Shown here: piece by piece, positions 1-11,925 of the stretch
Layout of the letters: each line of letters begins with the position of its first letter
Position numbering within the stretch: the first letter of the stretch is position 1
Assembly (NCBI GenBank): GCA_003344405.1
Contig: NOWV01000184.1
Span: 1-64,000, forward strand
Direction: 5' to 3'
Origin: Trichoplax sp. H2
Lineage: Eukaryota > Placozoa > Uniplacotomia > Trichoplacea
Length of the DNA stretch: 64,000 nucleotides
Program-made: the position numbers and the translations under genes
The notes under the pieces: model-generated
What the model was told of the DNA's origin: nothing
What the model saw: only the letters and a program-made list of their open reading frames with translations
Database searches by the model: none

Positions 1-1786
1 GCAAATACATGGACATTACAGTCATTATTACGTCTATCTGTTCGTTCGGAGATTAGTATAAAGTTATCCCATACTTGTATATGATAATTAACATACACTG
101 AGGCATTTAATCTAGTCAACAATAGTAGAACAACTAATATCGTAGTAACGATCTGAGAATGTCAGATGTGCGCATAATGTAATGCAATAGTTCTTGATAT
201 GGTAATCCAACCGAGCGTAGAACTTTAATCAGTACAGTAGTACGAAATCATATAAAAATGGTGGCATCAATTAAATTGGTTTTACAGTTAGCAATCATTG
301 GAAGAAATTACAATTCTACCACGACTTGGCAAATAATCTGACTAATTTATTTTTAACTCTGACCAATTTAACGGCATATCGATAATTGCAGCAGTCAATT
401 AAACGGTACCCAATTTATAGATTGGGGCTTACGCAGCAGCGTTAATACTATTGTAACAGTAAAAACTAGAAGTTGGCTATTAACAATAAGACAGATGCGA
501 AGCAAGATATCAATTTGCACTCTAATGTTAGAAACTAGAATTGGCATTAAAAAACTACTGTATTCGCGATTTCAATCGAAGTCTTGCCTTACATTGTTGA
601 ACTATGGTTAGAATTGTTTCGCGTTTTATCATTGATAACTGTTTTGTAGTCATACTGTTTGTCAAGTACTGTATATATTGGTAATAATCTTCTATACCAC
701 GCACGTTGGTTAACGCAAATTGGTAAGTTTAAAGCGATTAAAACAACTAAGCTAACTGTTTAAAAATTTACGTCGAAAGTCCAAGTAGTGCATGACTAAT
801 ATGTATAACGTGGCAACTCCCGATCCCAACTGAGAAATACTGTATTAACTTAACTAAATCATTATAAATACAGGACATATCGTATGACGAAAAATTCAAT
901 ACCTATAGTATAACATTATAGAGCGTGGTTGTTCCAGCGTTACCATGGCACTGAACGTCTATACTACGCATTACAGTGCAACACTTTTACAGTACTCACT
1001 ACAGCATTCTGTATTACCGATCAGAAATCTAGCTGTATAATCTTTGATGGTACGTTCTTGCGTGAAAAGTTAACCTAAACTTTCAATATAAACCTTGTCC
1101 CGACCCCAACCGAGATGTAATAACCCAATTAGTGTAATAGCTAAAAAGCTGGAATCAACAGCTAAAGATATTGACTCCAACATTCAAGTGTTATGATACA
1201 CATCGTATTGAACGTAGCCTACGGTACACTATAGTACAGTAGCCAACGCAATTCAAACTTTCATGTGATTTTCGATATGATGTCATTCCATGAAAAGTCT
1301 ACCATGAACTTGCAATAAAAAACCTCATCATTCCCGACCCCGACTGAGATATAACTACCCACTTAATTTTACTGGCATAACGGGAGATCACGTACTAAAG
1401 ACATCAATTAAAGAATTGGAACGTTACCATGGCATTGAGTGGAGTAGATAACTAGAACATGGAAGACTTGGTATAATCTTGAAATGGTAGCATTCCATGA
1501 AATTGAAGATGAAAAAGTAAACTAAAAAAAAATTTAATTCATTACTACCAATTTTTCCGTTAACGTAGGTAACGGATTTAACATTAGTTTAGGGACAGAG
1601 TGAGTTAAATTGTCATTGCGAGTGTAGTTTATCTACTGCAAAATGACAATAAGCGTACTTTCCGTTGTAGCTGGGTATTGCTGATCGATTTTTTTCTCAT
1701 CTATTTTAACGTAACTCACTAAAGTACCCTAGCTATAACTTTTTATGATGTATTACGCAGACAATATTAATCACTAAGTTGCTTAC
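1..1786 (-). other. Intron 1 (partial) of the minus-strand gene
   Basis: This stretch follows the GTAAGC splice donor at the end of the coding exon 1787-1885, read on the minus strand, so it is the first intron as far as the window reaches. I see no further exon in it on either strand. Its right part contains the diverged repeat at about 800-1560. The next exon must lie to the left of the window, or be too short to recognise here. Confidence 0.55.
800..1560. repeat. Diverged tandem repeat, period about 235-280 bp
   Basis: Three related blocks carry the anchor CCCGAyCCCrACyGAGA at about 817, 1099 and 1333. A second anchor, CATTCCATGAAAAGT or a relative of it, occurs near 1055, 1285 and 1490. 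A third, GTTACCATGGCAyTGA, is at about 939 and 1420. The order of anchors is kept but the sequence between them has drifted, so this is an old local duplication series inside the intron of the minus-strand gene. No coding potential is seen. Confidence 0.5.
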
Positions 1787-1885
1787 CTGCGTTTGCACCG
1801 CTCCGTCGCCACTGCTTGTTGACTGTTTTTTGCTACGACCGGAGGTCGACTCATTTGCAGAACTATCGCTGTGTTCCTGAGGCAT
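1787..1885 (-). CDS. First coding exon of an unidentified protein (5' partial gene)
   Basis: Read on the minus strand, an ATG at 1885 opens 33 codons that end exactly at a strong donor, CAG|GTAAGC, in phase 0. The peptide starts MPQEHSDSSANESTSGRSKK and ends in GDGAVQTQ. It is rich in Ser, Gln, Glu and small residues, with no hydrophobic segment or signal peptide. GC content is visibly higher than in the flanking DNA, and the reading frame, start and donor agree. Such a low-complexity N-terminus is common in nuclear and regulatory proteins, but no domain is present and I cannot name the family. The remaining exons would lie left of position 1. An upstream 5' untranslated exon to the right of 1885 is possible and not excluded. 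Confidence 0.6.
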
Positions 1886-3400
1886 CTTGATCGAGTAATA
1901 TGTATGGCAGAATAATTAATCTATTTTCCTGTTATAACTTAGGGTGAATATCGCCTATTCATATCATTCCTTGCGTAATAAACGTCTTGAAACAATGCGG
2001 TATAAAGTACGATGCAAAGTATTGATTATTATTAATGGAGAGAGTGTAGACGATGAATATCTTGCTAAAATTGATGTAACAGACGATCAGCACTCGTGTT
2101 GCAAAAATTGATAAATAAGCATCCAAAAATCCAAGACCAATCTACTTTTTCTTGATATCCAATAACATATGAGAGAATCAACTTCTCTATGTCATAATAT
2201 TTCAACGTAATATAGCGATTAGGCTTTCTGAAAAATAGAATCAATTTCAAGACAATAGCGTATTAGAATCCAATGTTGTATAAGTACTGATACTGTACTA
2301 GACTAAAGTGATATTGTAAGTATTTCATTTCTACAGTATGTATAGTAGAACAACAATATTACAAGTCATACAGAAGCGATCAATATGACTTATATTTTCT
2401 GAATTTTACCGTAGACGTCATTTCAGTATAAAAAAAAAGTGAAATCTTTACTCTCTGAAATGTATGGTGTTGTACTTCAATAGAACTTTCATATCAATGT
2501 ATCCACTGTATACTTCAGTATTAATTAAAGATAATGTCAGTAAAAACTGAAATTTTAGTCCTACAACTTTGAATAACCTTGATAGGATGTTTTTCCTCAA
2601 TGTGCAGTACGTAATCGATCCGTCAAGAGTGAATTGAAAATCGACTAAGATAGAGTAGCACTGGAAACTCGGATAGTTGTATCGATACTAGATGGCTATA
2701 CAAAACTAAAAAACATTAGCGATTCATTTAAAAGTATTGCAAGTCTATTCCTCCTTTTCATTATTATAAAGTAGGAAAATGTTGTGTATTAAATAGAGTG
2801 GATACTCGAAACAAAAAGTCAGTTTCTTGGCTATTGGGGTGACACTAAAATATCGAGGATATTATTTTTATAGCAACATCCGATTCCTCTCCAATGATCT
2901 ATAACAGACTATCCAAAGACGGACTCTCGACTGGTAAAATGAATTTCTTGTACGACTAAAGACATTTTATCCGTTTCATAAGTCGGAACGTTAGTGAAAA
3001 AAATAAAATATTTTTTCTAGTCAAAAGTGGACAAAGTCTTGACGCGCGTTGGCGTTGTATAGAAGAAATGAGCGTTCAACAAGACTATTGGCTACTCCTT
3101 TTAACATCAATCTTGTTCAGGAAAGTCTTCCATTGATATTCTTAACCATTTGCATTAACTTACCCAAGGTTGTGGCAATCAATTTCCAAAATTGAACGAG
3201 AAATTACCATGCAATAACAGTGGACTCATTACCAGTCATTAGTGTATGGTAATGAACTTCAGCCGGTCGGAGGAGAATCGCTATGTACACTCACTCAGTT
3301 GTACAGTCAACTGCAGACGACTGAAGGCGAGGGTGAAGTTGAAGGTCTATTGATATAGCAGTCATTGAGTGGCTAATTTACTATGCAAACTGTGACGTCG
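1886..3400. other. 5' flank of the minus-strand gene, no gene seen
   Basis: This is the presumed 5' untranslated and promoter side of the minus-strand gene. No open frame here has convincing composition. A 61-codon frame on the minus strand at 2065-2250 is AT-rich and unsupported. I cannot place a TATA box or an initiator with confidence. Confidence 0.4.
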
Positions 3401-3410
3401 CGTGTGTGAA

Positions 3411-3600
3411 GTACAGTACACTGTAGTGTATTGTACGGTCCTGACCGTACAGTACGGTACACTATACTGTATTGTACTGTCCTGACCGTACAGTACACTG
3501 TATTGTACTGTCCTGACCGTACTGTACACTGTACACTGTACAATACTGTACTGTACGCTGACTGTACTCACGGCTGACAGCCCCTGTACACTGTACAGTT
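3411..3600. repeat. GTAC-rich palindromic tandem repeat
   Basis: About 31-41 bp units beginning with GTATTGTACkGTCCTGACCG repeat three times (from about 3428, 3469 and 3500). Each contains an inverted repeat, TACGGTC-CT-GACCGTA or a close variant. The surrounding bases are mostly combinations of GTACAGTAC, GTACACTGTAC and TACTGTA, which are themselves palindromic. The whole block can fold into many alternative cruciforms or hairpins. It lies 1.5 kb upstream of the minus-strand start codon. An open frame on the minus strand through this block is a product of the repeat and not a gene. Confidence 0.75.
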
Positions 3601-3639
3601 TTCTCAAGGTAACAATGACGACTTGTAACACAATCGTAC

Positions 3640-4080
3640 GTCCTGGTATCATCCTACCAATACATCACGTACCAGTACACTGTTGTGGACATCGTACCGT
3701 ACGTGGCACCATCCAACAACGACGCTACATAAACAAGACAGACTAAGCTGCTGGACCCAATGGCTTGTTTGTGTTTCGTCTTTCGCACAATGGATTTTAC
3801 CCACGGACAATATGACTGAACCCACCGTAGCACAATGCAATACAATTGTATTACCATTACAATAGTAAGATGATCAATAGAGGTTTTATTGTCCGACCTT
3901 TTGCATCTTTGGACAATTCAATAAGCGTTTACCCTATAGACAATGTAGTAAGTCTGCAGTAGGCATTGGGTAGTCATGGGTGCGTGCGTTGGAGGATCAC
4001 TCGTATCAGCGCACCACACGTGTCGATACCGTTATGGCTAGGGCCAGTTTGGATCAATTGAAGATTGTTTGGTCAATGGA
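3640..4080. other. Higher-GC non-repetitive segment, function unknown
   Basis: This segment is richer in G and C than most of the window (for example around 3960-4050). It carries short open frames on both strands of 60-67 codons, none with a recognisable motif or splice pattern. It also has an imperfect inverted pair, TTGTCC near 3888 and GGACAA near 3912. It could be a promoter or enhancer region of the minus-strand gene, a 5' untranslated exon, or a remnant of something else. Nothing decides between these. Confidence 0.25.
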
Positions 4081-4139
4081 GATATTTCCCCTTAGCTTGC
4101 TGTTGTTTTTATATCGACAGTTATAGATAGAGACAGATA

Positions 4140-4610
4140 TAGACAGTTATACTATACTGTATAGTAGACTGCAAGTTGAGAATTAAAAGATCAAATACGG
4201 AATTGAGCAGGGGTACAGCACAACGAGTTAGATGGTAAAAAAGGCATGAAGAAAATGCCAATACAATACTCATAGCGATATTCAATTTACTACACATTAC
4301 ACAGTTCAGTATAGTAAATAGCAATACTGCATTTATCTGTTGGAAGTAATGACAATAAAGATTGGCACATATTCAATATAGCATAGTCTTGTAATGTTAT
4401 ATACTGAACTGGAATTGGACGCTTGAAGATCAAACGTTGAACTTAGAAAGGGTATAGAGAATTGAACAGATATATTCATGTCGATGTTTTCAATTTACAA
4501 GACATCGCACTGTACAGTATATTAAATCGAAGTGCTTTGGTTGTCTTTTGTAAGCTATAACAAAGATTGCCGCAAATTGATTCACATAGATTGTGCAATT
4601 ATTTTAGACA
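4140..4610. repeat. Diverged two-unit tandem repeat, period about 239 bp
   Basis: The unit is marked by GATCAAATACGG followed by GAATTGAGCAGGGGTA near 4189, and by GATCAAACGTTG followed by GAACTTAGAAAGGGTA near 4428. A second pair of matching stretches is a TTCAATTTAC block at about 4281 and 4489. Divergence is high, so the duplication is old. Confidence 0.45.
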
Positions 4611-7600
4611 AGGATAAATGCAATTCTCATCATAGAACAGTTGCAGGTATATATAAATCTATCAACCGTGCTATACAGGTATTGAAAGTCTAAAGCTTTT
4701 CTAACGCAGTATGATTGGTAAGATAAATAAAATCGATGATATTCAAAATAGACACGCAGTAGTCAGAAGAGATGTATTATCATCGAAGAAGACAGCAACC
4801 GGCGAGAATTATCATTTTTAAGAACTACTGTTCTAATATATTGTTACGTACAATAAAATGTTCAATAATAATATGATATGAACTTGGATTTCTTGTTAAC
4901 TTCACTTTATTAACTGAATTAATTCTTCTATCGAATGCCATCTCACATCAATATCTACAGACACAATCTGCTATTTTGTTTATGGCTGAACTGCATTAGG
5001 ATTTGCCTCGCTTAAACGATTTCAAACCCTACAAAGTTTTGCACTGAAGTAGCCGCCGATACTTAAATTACTACTGCATGACTCGTAGTAATTCTCAGAT
5101 ACTTGCTATAATAGACCGACTCGTAAATCAAAATTGATCGGTTTAGCAATTAAACAATCCATAATGCTGGCTAATTAAATGCGTATTTATATCTATATGA
5201 ATTAAGATCTATCGACCCATTTCTAGAGTAAAAGTTAATACCATTTTCTATTCCACTACATGTCAAGGCAGATCAAAATGATTGCACTGTTAATGACTTT
5301 ATATTCCAATGTTATTGTATTCAGAGAAATTTTCTCCTAAGTAGAATAAATATTCCTTATGAGTGTTTTACATACAATACTTATATGAATTAAGTTTTAC
5401 TATTATAAACAAAGTTAAATATCTGTAAATCGAACTGTCAAAAACTATGCTAATTAAACATAGGAGTGTCTAAGTGAAAATGAAGACATTATATGACATT
5501 GTACTTTGGACCCTTAACCTTTGATAGTAGCCGTTTATCTAGCTAAAATTGATAATTAATTAGTAGGTAGGTGTATGCTACGTCATAACTTAAATCAATC
5601 ATATAACAACAAATTTATCATGATAGCTTCGTAATATTATAGCTATAACAAATATATCTTATTTCTAATTACAAGTCATCATGGATTCTGCTTGTTTATG
5701 GGAGTTGATTTCAATAACCTACTGTGTGCCATAATTTATCCTAGGCGCAAATATATAATAAAAATTAAAAGATTTTTATCTCTGGCCACACCCGATATCG
5801 ATTTTGATACAGGCACGCTTTTGCAGTTATCAATTAATTTTTATGATATTTGTACTAATATTAATGTAATTTATTCCTATTTTTACCAGCCATTTCTTCT
5901 ATTCATTCAATCTATCCATACATATTTAACAACAACCATATTATTTCAGACTTATTTCAAATCAATTTCAAAATAGAAACTATTATAGAACATAGCCAGA
6001 AGTTAATGACTGCCGTTTCATAGTGCAGATAAATATCATTTGATAGTGCTGAGAATAAAACCTGCGAAGTAAAATCACGTCATTTCTAACTATCATAGAA
6101 TATAACTCTAGCTTCATCACCGAGTTAAAGCCTTGTAACCAATGTTGAAATATTACTCAATACTATACATGCCAGACTGAAAATACAATTTATGCCACCA
6201 GACTGGAATAAAAATACCTTTAGATGACGGCCAATTAAAATAATCCTTCCACCTCCTAAAATATATTTACTATCTATATATAAATTATTTAGTGATGATC
6301 TATTGTAATTATTTTCTGATTTATTTTTATGGTGTGGCTATGGAACTGTGTGCATTTTACTCTAAAATAGTAACAATATGCACAGATTACTTTTCTTTGC
6401 CTCTAATAGTAGATCTTTCTGCAATTTATATTCGATAGTATCAGCTGTTTCCTTGTAATTTGTCGGTCAGAATATACCGAGGAGCAATAATATGGGAGGT
6501 AATTCTATGCTTTACAAGGTCTAAAGCTAGGCTAGATTTACTTGGAGTCGTCTAGAGTAGGCTTGTTTAACTTACAAGTTGGAGCTTAGAACTATCACTA
6601 TAGAGATTACTTGAGAGAAGCAAATTGTTAAAGCTTTTACATGATTTTGCTACGTACCGTTAATGATATAATACTATTATGAAATAAATTTTTTTCTTTT
6701 CAAATATAAACTACGGTACCATTAAATTTACTGTAAGTTTACCTAAACCCTTAACTTAATACACTGTAGTATAGTTTAAGCTATTTTTATCTTAATAAGT
6801 CTTAATATGATACAATGATTACAATACAGTAACAAAATATCCCGCAAGCATAAAATTTTATTAATTCACTTTCGTGAATATATTGAAAACGATTTTCATA
6901 TAACGAATTATGATCATTTTATCTAATTCATGATCTAGTTAAATTCAAATGGCAATATAAAGTTTGTATAGGTGCTCACTTTAGTCACTATTAAAATATA
7001 TTGCTTGAAGCTAATGAATAAACTATAAATGTAAGAAAAAAATTTTTGTCTTATAGATCAAATGTAGCAATGAATATAGCTGCTCTTCTTTTATATCGGA
7101 GATACCAATTTACAATTCTTATTCTTGCATATTGCTATCCTTAGTAGCACTTTTTGATATTTTATATCAAATTCTTACGCCAATAATCCATTGATTTAAA
7201 GCAGTAATACAATCTATGCTCTCTGTTGCTTAGCCAAATATTCCCTACATACTATGAACTATTATTAATTGACTTTACGTAAATAAGAAAAATTAGAGAA
7301 AATCGGTCAGTACAGCCGTAGCAACGTAAAGCGCAAACGAAATTAACAGACATAAAAATTGCATACAGATCCAATTAAATGGTAATCTCAGTTCTTACTC
7401 ATTATGTATTATAGTCTATTCTACTAACTACGGAGTGAAAGTACATCGACAAAAAAGAATTAGTAAGTAGTATAAAGAATTGATTAGTATCTATATATAT
7501 ATATATATCATGATTAAGTCCTCTTATTAAACTACCTCTAACTTAATAACTAAGCAATAAAATATCAGCAAGCTATGTTTTCCAAGCAAATTCTTTGAAA

Positions 7601-9280
7601 GCAAAATCTTTGTATATAATGCATATTTAATTCCATACACTTTAATTAACCAGTTATCAGCATTAGTAAGCACAGACATGGAATAGAAACTTGTAGCATT
7701 TCTAAATTCTATAATCGTAAAAGGTTTAATACTTTAAAAGAAGAGGGAACTAAGCAACTAATCGTTCCATAAATTACATTTGTTCGTTATTAAAACTTTT
7801 TTATTACTGCACGGTACTGATTGCCTATAATATTTATAAATTATCTATTCCATTACGTAAACTCGGCTACTTCCTTTCTAATGCGTCCGTCGCCGCTTTA
7901 ATCGCTACTTATACAAACGGTGATAAAATAATCGAAATTTCGTTTCCTGGTATATATAGCGTGTATTATCATAATGATTAATTAGAGATAGATTAGTCAT
8001 TGCTACTCCCTGGGTTATTTAATTCCATAATTAATATTTTGCCATTCATATTAGTATATAAAAGGACGTTTGTATTGGTTTTCCAATACTTGCTTTCGAT
8101 GATGAACTATTTCACATCTTACTCATCATTCTAATTCTAATTTTTAATTACTTATATAATAAATACGAAAAATTAAAAGGCAAGTTTCTGGAGTATAGTA
8201 TGCGGCAGTTATGATAGTAAAGCTATAGCCATCTCAGCTAATTACAGCTGTTGTAGTTTGTAAGATTGCGAAACAAAGAGGCTAAAACTCATTCAACAAG
8301 CCACTAGAAATACTAGACACAAAATTATCTCGTTACTTACCACTGAATTATTTCAATTCCGCGATTGAGAAATTACTACTGAAATAACTGAGCTATGATA
8401 GCTCAGTTATTACATTTTCTAACATTTTTTGTTCGATTATGACTTGACTTAGCTACTCTGACCACTTTCATTATTACGTATTTATTGAGATAGAGAAATG
8501 AAAAACTGACAAAATTTAGTTCCATAAAACTTACATAGCATGTATGATTGACAACAAATAATTTATGGACTAATAATACCTAACTTGTATACTTTTCTAC
8601 AATAGTCTTTAGTGGCGATTGGAATAGGAAAGGGGCAATTGTAAAAATAAAATAGACTGATCTTTGGGTAGTAATTTATACGGTATTAAGGTTCACTAAG
8701 AAAGAAGAGACATGGATAAAATAGCTTGTTAGGTTTGTTAAATTCTGTCTGTTCAGCGTGAAATAGTTCTAGGCTAATGACTCTATCATATTATTTGGAA
8801 CGAGTAAAAATCGATCATTTTTTACTTAATTCCATATAAATCATGTCACTAACGACAATAAGTGATCATTTCAACTCAGTAGCATAATTGGTATTAGAAA
8901 ACGATCTGGTATTGTATCATAGAAGAAGATCTAGCCTTTCGTCTCCCTTTATCGCGGTATCAATTCCCATTCGAGGAAATTAATTTTGGAAATTGATTTC
9001 ACGACGGCTATCTACATTGAGTGTCATCATACTTAAAATGGGCTGGTTAATAGGGAATGACAATGAGTAATTTACTTTTAAATCAAAATATTTCAAGCTT
9101 CAGTTATTTACTTCAATCCCATTAAAAAGCATTTTATTTAGTGTTTATTATACTATCTACTGGCATAATTATAAAGAATGGCGGCTTGCCTGGTGTAATA
9201 ATTATAATGTGAAATGAAGCTGAAAGAAATGATTGAGTTATTTACCATTTATTGACATATTCAACGGGCTAAGATAGAGT
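4611..9280. other. AT-rich intergenic stretch, no gene recognised
   Basis: No frame with exon-like composition and matching splice sites is seen. The longest frame, 5692-5976 on the plus strand (94 codons, from a TTG), encodes an AT-driven Ile/Phe/Tyr-rich peptide and is probably chance. A run of TA dinucleotides lies at about 7490-7508. A short higher-GC patch at 7860-7920 is open in one frame but has no start codon or donor. Confidence 0.4.
8383..8411. other. Perfect 14-bp inverted repeat (hairpin)
   Basis: The arms AATAACTGAGCTAT and ATAGCTCAGTTATT are exact reverse complements separated by a single G. The near-perfect palindrome is isolated in AT-rich DNA. It could extrude as a cruciform or bind a dimeric protein. 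It is too short by itself to be a microRNA precursor. Confidence 0.75.
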
Positions 9281-9284
9281 TCTA

Positions 9285-9880
9285 GCATTGATATCATAAG
9301 TAATTATGGTGAAAATTGGCGTAAAAGGGAGCCAATATGATTATTCTCTATTCAATACGATTACAGGCAATATGAGATAGACTGTTAAGTGGGTGCAAGA
9401 TAAAATTAATTTTTAACTTTAATCCAAGTCGAATTTTGTTGATATTCCTTGCACTTGAACTAGGCATGATATTAGAGTTGACCAGGGTACGGTAATCTAT
9501 CTACGATGTAAACTATTGCTAGTTTAAGCATCAAGAATATTAAGTTTTAGTTTTAACTCTGACTGTATTTAGATGATTTTACTAGCATTGCTATTATAAG
9601 TAATATGGTGAAAATTGGCGTAAATGGGAGCTAATATGATTATTTTCAATTTCGGTACGATTACAGGTAATCTGAGATAGACTATGGATATGAGCTCAGG
9701 ATAACATTAAATTTTAACTTTAAGCCAAGTCTAATTACAGCAATATTCTTTGTACTTGAACTAGACTTGATATTAGAATTAATCAGGGTGCGGCAATCGA
9801 TCTAAGTAAATTATTACTAGTTTAATCATTAAGGATTCTAAATTTTAACTTTAACAATATAAGAAGGTTTTATTGGCCTT
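9285..9880. repeat. Two-unit tandem repeat, period 299 bp
   Basis: The two units align along their whole length. The anchor GGTGAAAATTGGCGTAAA occurs at 9308 and 9607, followed in both by a TATGATTATT block, a CGATTACAGG block, TGAGATAGACT and a stretch beginning TTTTAACTTTAA. Similarity is clear but many substitutions and small indels separate the copies. No frame stays open in both copies, so this is non-coding. Confidence 0.7.
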
Positions 9881-11550
9881 TTTTAACTCTGTATTACTAT
9901 GAAGCCATGAGTACGAAGAATACCGAAACTTTTTATTGGCTAAAGAATTCAAAGTGACATATTACTTAGCCCTATATAGTATAGTGTTGAAATTGAGCAT
10001 GGAAAGCAGTAAATTTTTCTTATACTGAAATTAAAGGCTTATATTATCTAGTCTATAACTCGTTGCATAAATGATTCATTTAAGAGTAGGAATGATACAA
10101 ATAGCGTATTTTACTAGATATTAAAGGCCATACTATTTTGACTCATAGCTAATGCTATCACATATTGGAAGATAAGACTGGTAATAAATTTTTTACTTAA
10201 CGAAAACCTACAAGATTACATTCTTCCACCGAGCTATAGACAAACATTTAGAAACGTACTATGTTTTGCCTTTAAATCACTAATTATATTAGATTCATTC
10301 TAATTTTATTTGTGTCACAAACCCTAAAGTAGAAATTCAATTCTAGCAAAATGTGTTTTACTCCATCAAATAGAATAAAATTTTACAAATTGGTTAAGAA
10401 AATAGCAGTTTTAGCACTTGCAAAGTGCTAACTCGTTCTATTCAACATCGCTTTTCTTCTCATTACAATAAACTACTTTAAATTAATTTTTAAAATTGAT
10501 AATTTAGCTATTTATGTTCGATTTAATTTTAATCTTATCCAAATCAATAACTACAGGATTTACGAATCAATCCCAGCAAATACTGTTTTACTTCACTAAC
10601 AAGACGAAAGTTGCAAACTGTATGAATGCTTTTAGTGTATAATATTTGAAGGCACTTTATGATAGCCTCTTGCATTAGTAAGCCATTTCTAGGAAACGTT
10701 CTCTTATTACTTAAATAGGATGGAGCTGATAAATTAATTTGAGAAATAGCGATTTAGCGACTGTTTTAGCTACAAGGAAATATCCAAAACAGAACTTTCA
10801 AAGACCATCATCATACGGTTATCATAACTACTTTTGCTATTAAAATCTTCTTATTGTTCAAAATGTATTTGAACACGATCAATGATAAAAACCAAGCTGA
10901 CCATTTCCCGTAGGATAACAAAAATAGTAGTTTTCATATTAATATTACATATAAAGAAAAGTCATAATTATGTGTTAACTATGAAATATCACCAATATCC
11001 CTATATCTTCATTGTATATTTGAAACTATATTGATGGCTCAAAGTTCAATTTACAACGAGCAAGTATTTCTTACAGTCAATTCCTGGTTGTAGACAGAAA
11101 ATAAGGAAGTACGCCAACATCCAAATAGAATAACATCAGATAAATAGAATCATGCAGGTGTACTCCTTCTCACTATTCATAATACAATAAAAATACTTTT
11201 GAACAGTAAAAGATAACCGATGATTTCTTCTTGATTATATCATTGTTATTAAAAGAAAGATAACTCAAATTGCTAGATGAAAAGAAAATGTAGGGAAAAA
11301 ATTGCCGCATTTTAAGACAGTAATAAAAACCCACGTATAGTAGCATAAATAAACCATTTTATAGACTTTTCTGTAGATTGAATAACAAGTAAAGGCTTTA
11401 TCCTATTCTTAGCTTGCTTAGTGAATAAACTCACCAAAAATAGAGCTAGACCAATATTGAATTTGGTGGCCCTACGGGTAGAATTGGTATAACAAATCAA
11501 CTTTAATAATACGCTTTCTGCTTTCCAATTGGTTTCTATATCTACCACCG
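9881..11550. other. Intergenic stretch with weak internal duplications
   Basis: No gene is recognised. A weak duplicate pair is centred at about 10325 (CCTAAAGTAGAAATTCAATT) and 10555 (GGATTTACGAATCAATCCC), about 235 bp apart. A hairpin with 9-bp arms, TTAGCACTT-GCA-AAGTGCTAA, lies at 10411-10431. A 78-codon frame on the minus strand at 11312-11548 lacks any recognisable motif and is probably chance. Confidence 0.35.
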
Positions 11551-11925
11551 TAGGCAGTATACCGATTAATCTAACTTATTACTAGCTAGTACTTGCTCCA
11601 ATATTGCCCTGAACGATCTTTCGATTTGTCTTTTTCTAAGAGAAATTAAAAATACAATAATCCCAGAAGCTGATAGAATATGACTTATATTTCCCAGGCA
11701 ATATATCAATTGATTTAACTTATCACCAAGTAGTACTTGCTGCAATATTGCTCCAAAGAGATCTCACGACTTATCTGCTTCTAAGAGAAATTAAAAATAC
11801 AGTAACCCCACAAATATATAGAACATAAGTCGACTAAAAGATCTTTCGAGTTATCCTTCTCTACGAGGAATTTAAAATATAATAATCTCCCAAGCAGACA
11901 GAGAATAGGTCGACTAGGATACACC
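11551..11925. repeat. Tandem repeat, period about 143 bp, third unit shortened
   Basis: The anchor GTACTTGCTsCAATATTGC is at 11589 and 11732. The anchor AAGAGAAATTAAAAATACA occurs at about 11638 and 11785, with a relative, GAGGAATTTAAAATATAATA, at about 11865. The third unit has lost the first half of the repeat, giving a spacing of about 80 bp. Copies are well diverged. Confidence 0.65.

Noticed and set aside
3362-3652. 96-codon open frame on the minus strand
   Set aside because: It runs through the GTAC palindromic repeat. The peptide is a Val/Tyr/Ser/Thr/Gln periodicity produced by the repeat, with no exon signals.
3649-3865. Three overlapping short frames on both strands
   Set aside because: They overlap each other in different frames, lack splice signals and show no motif. 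The raised GC content explains the fewer stops.
5692-5976. 94-codon plus-strand frame
   Set aside because: It starts at TTG, is Ile/Phe/Tyr-rich as expected from AT-rich DNA, and is of a length reachable by chance in 64 kb.
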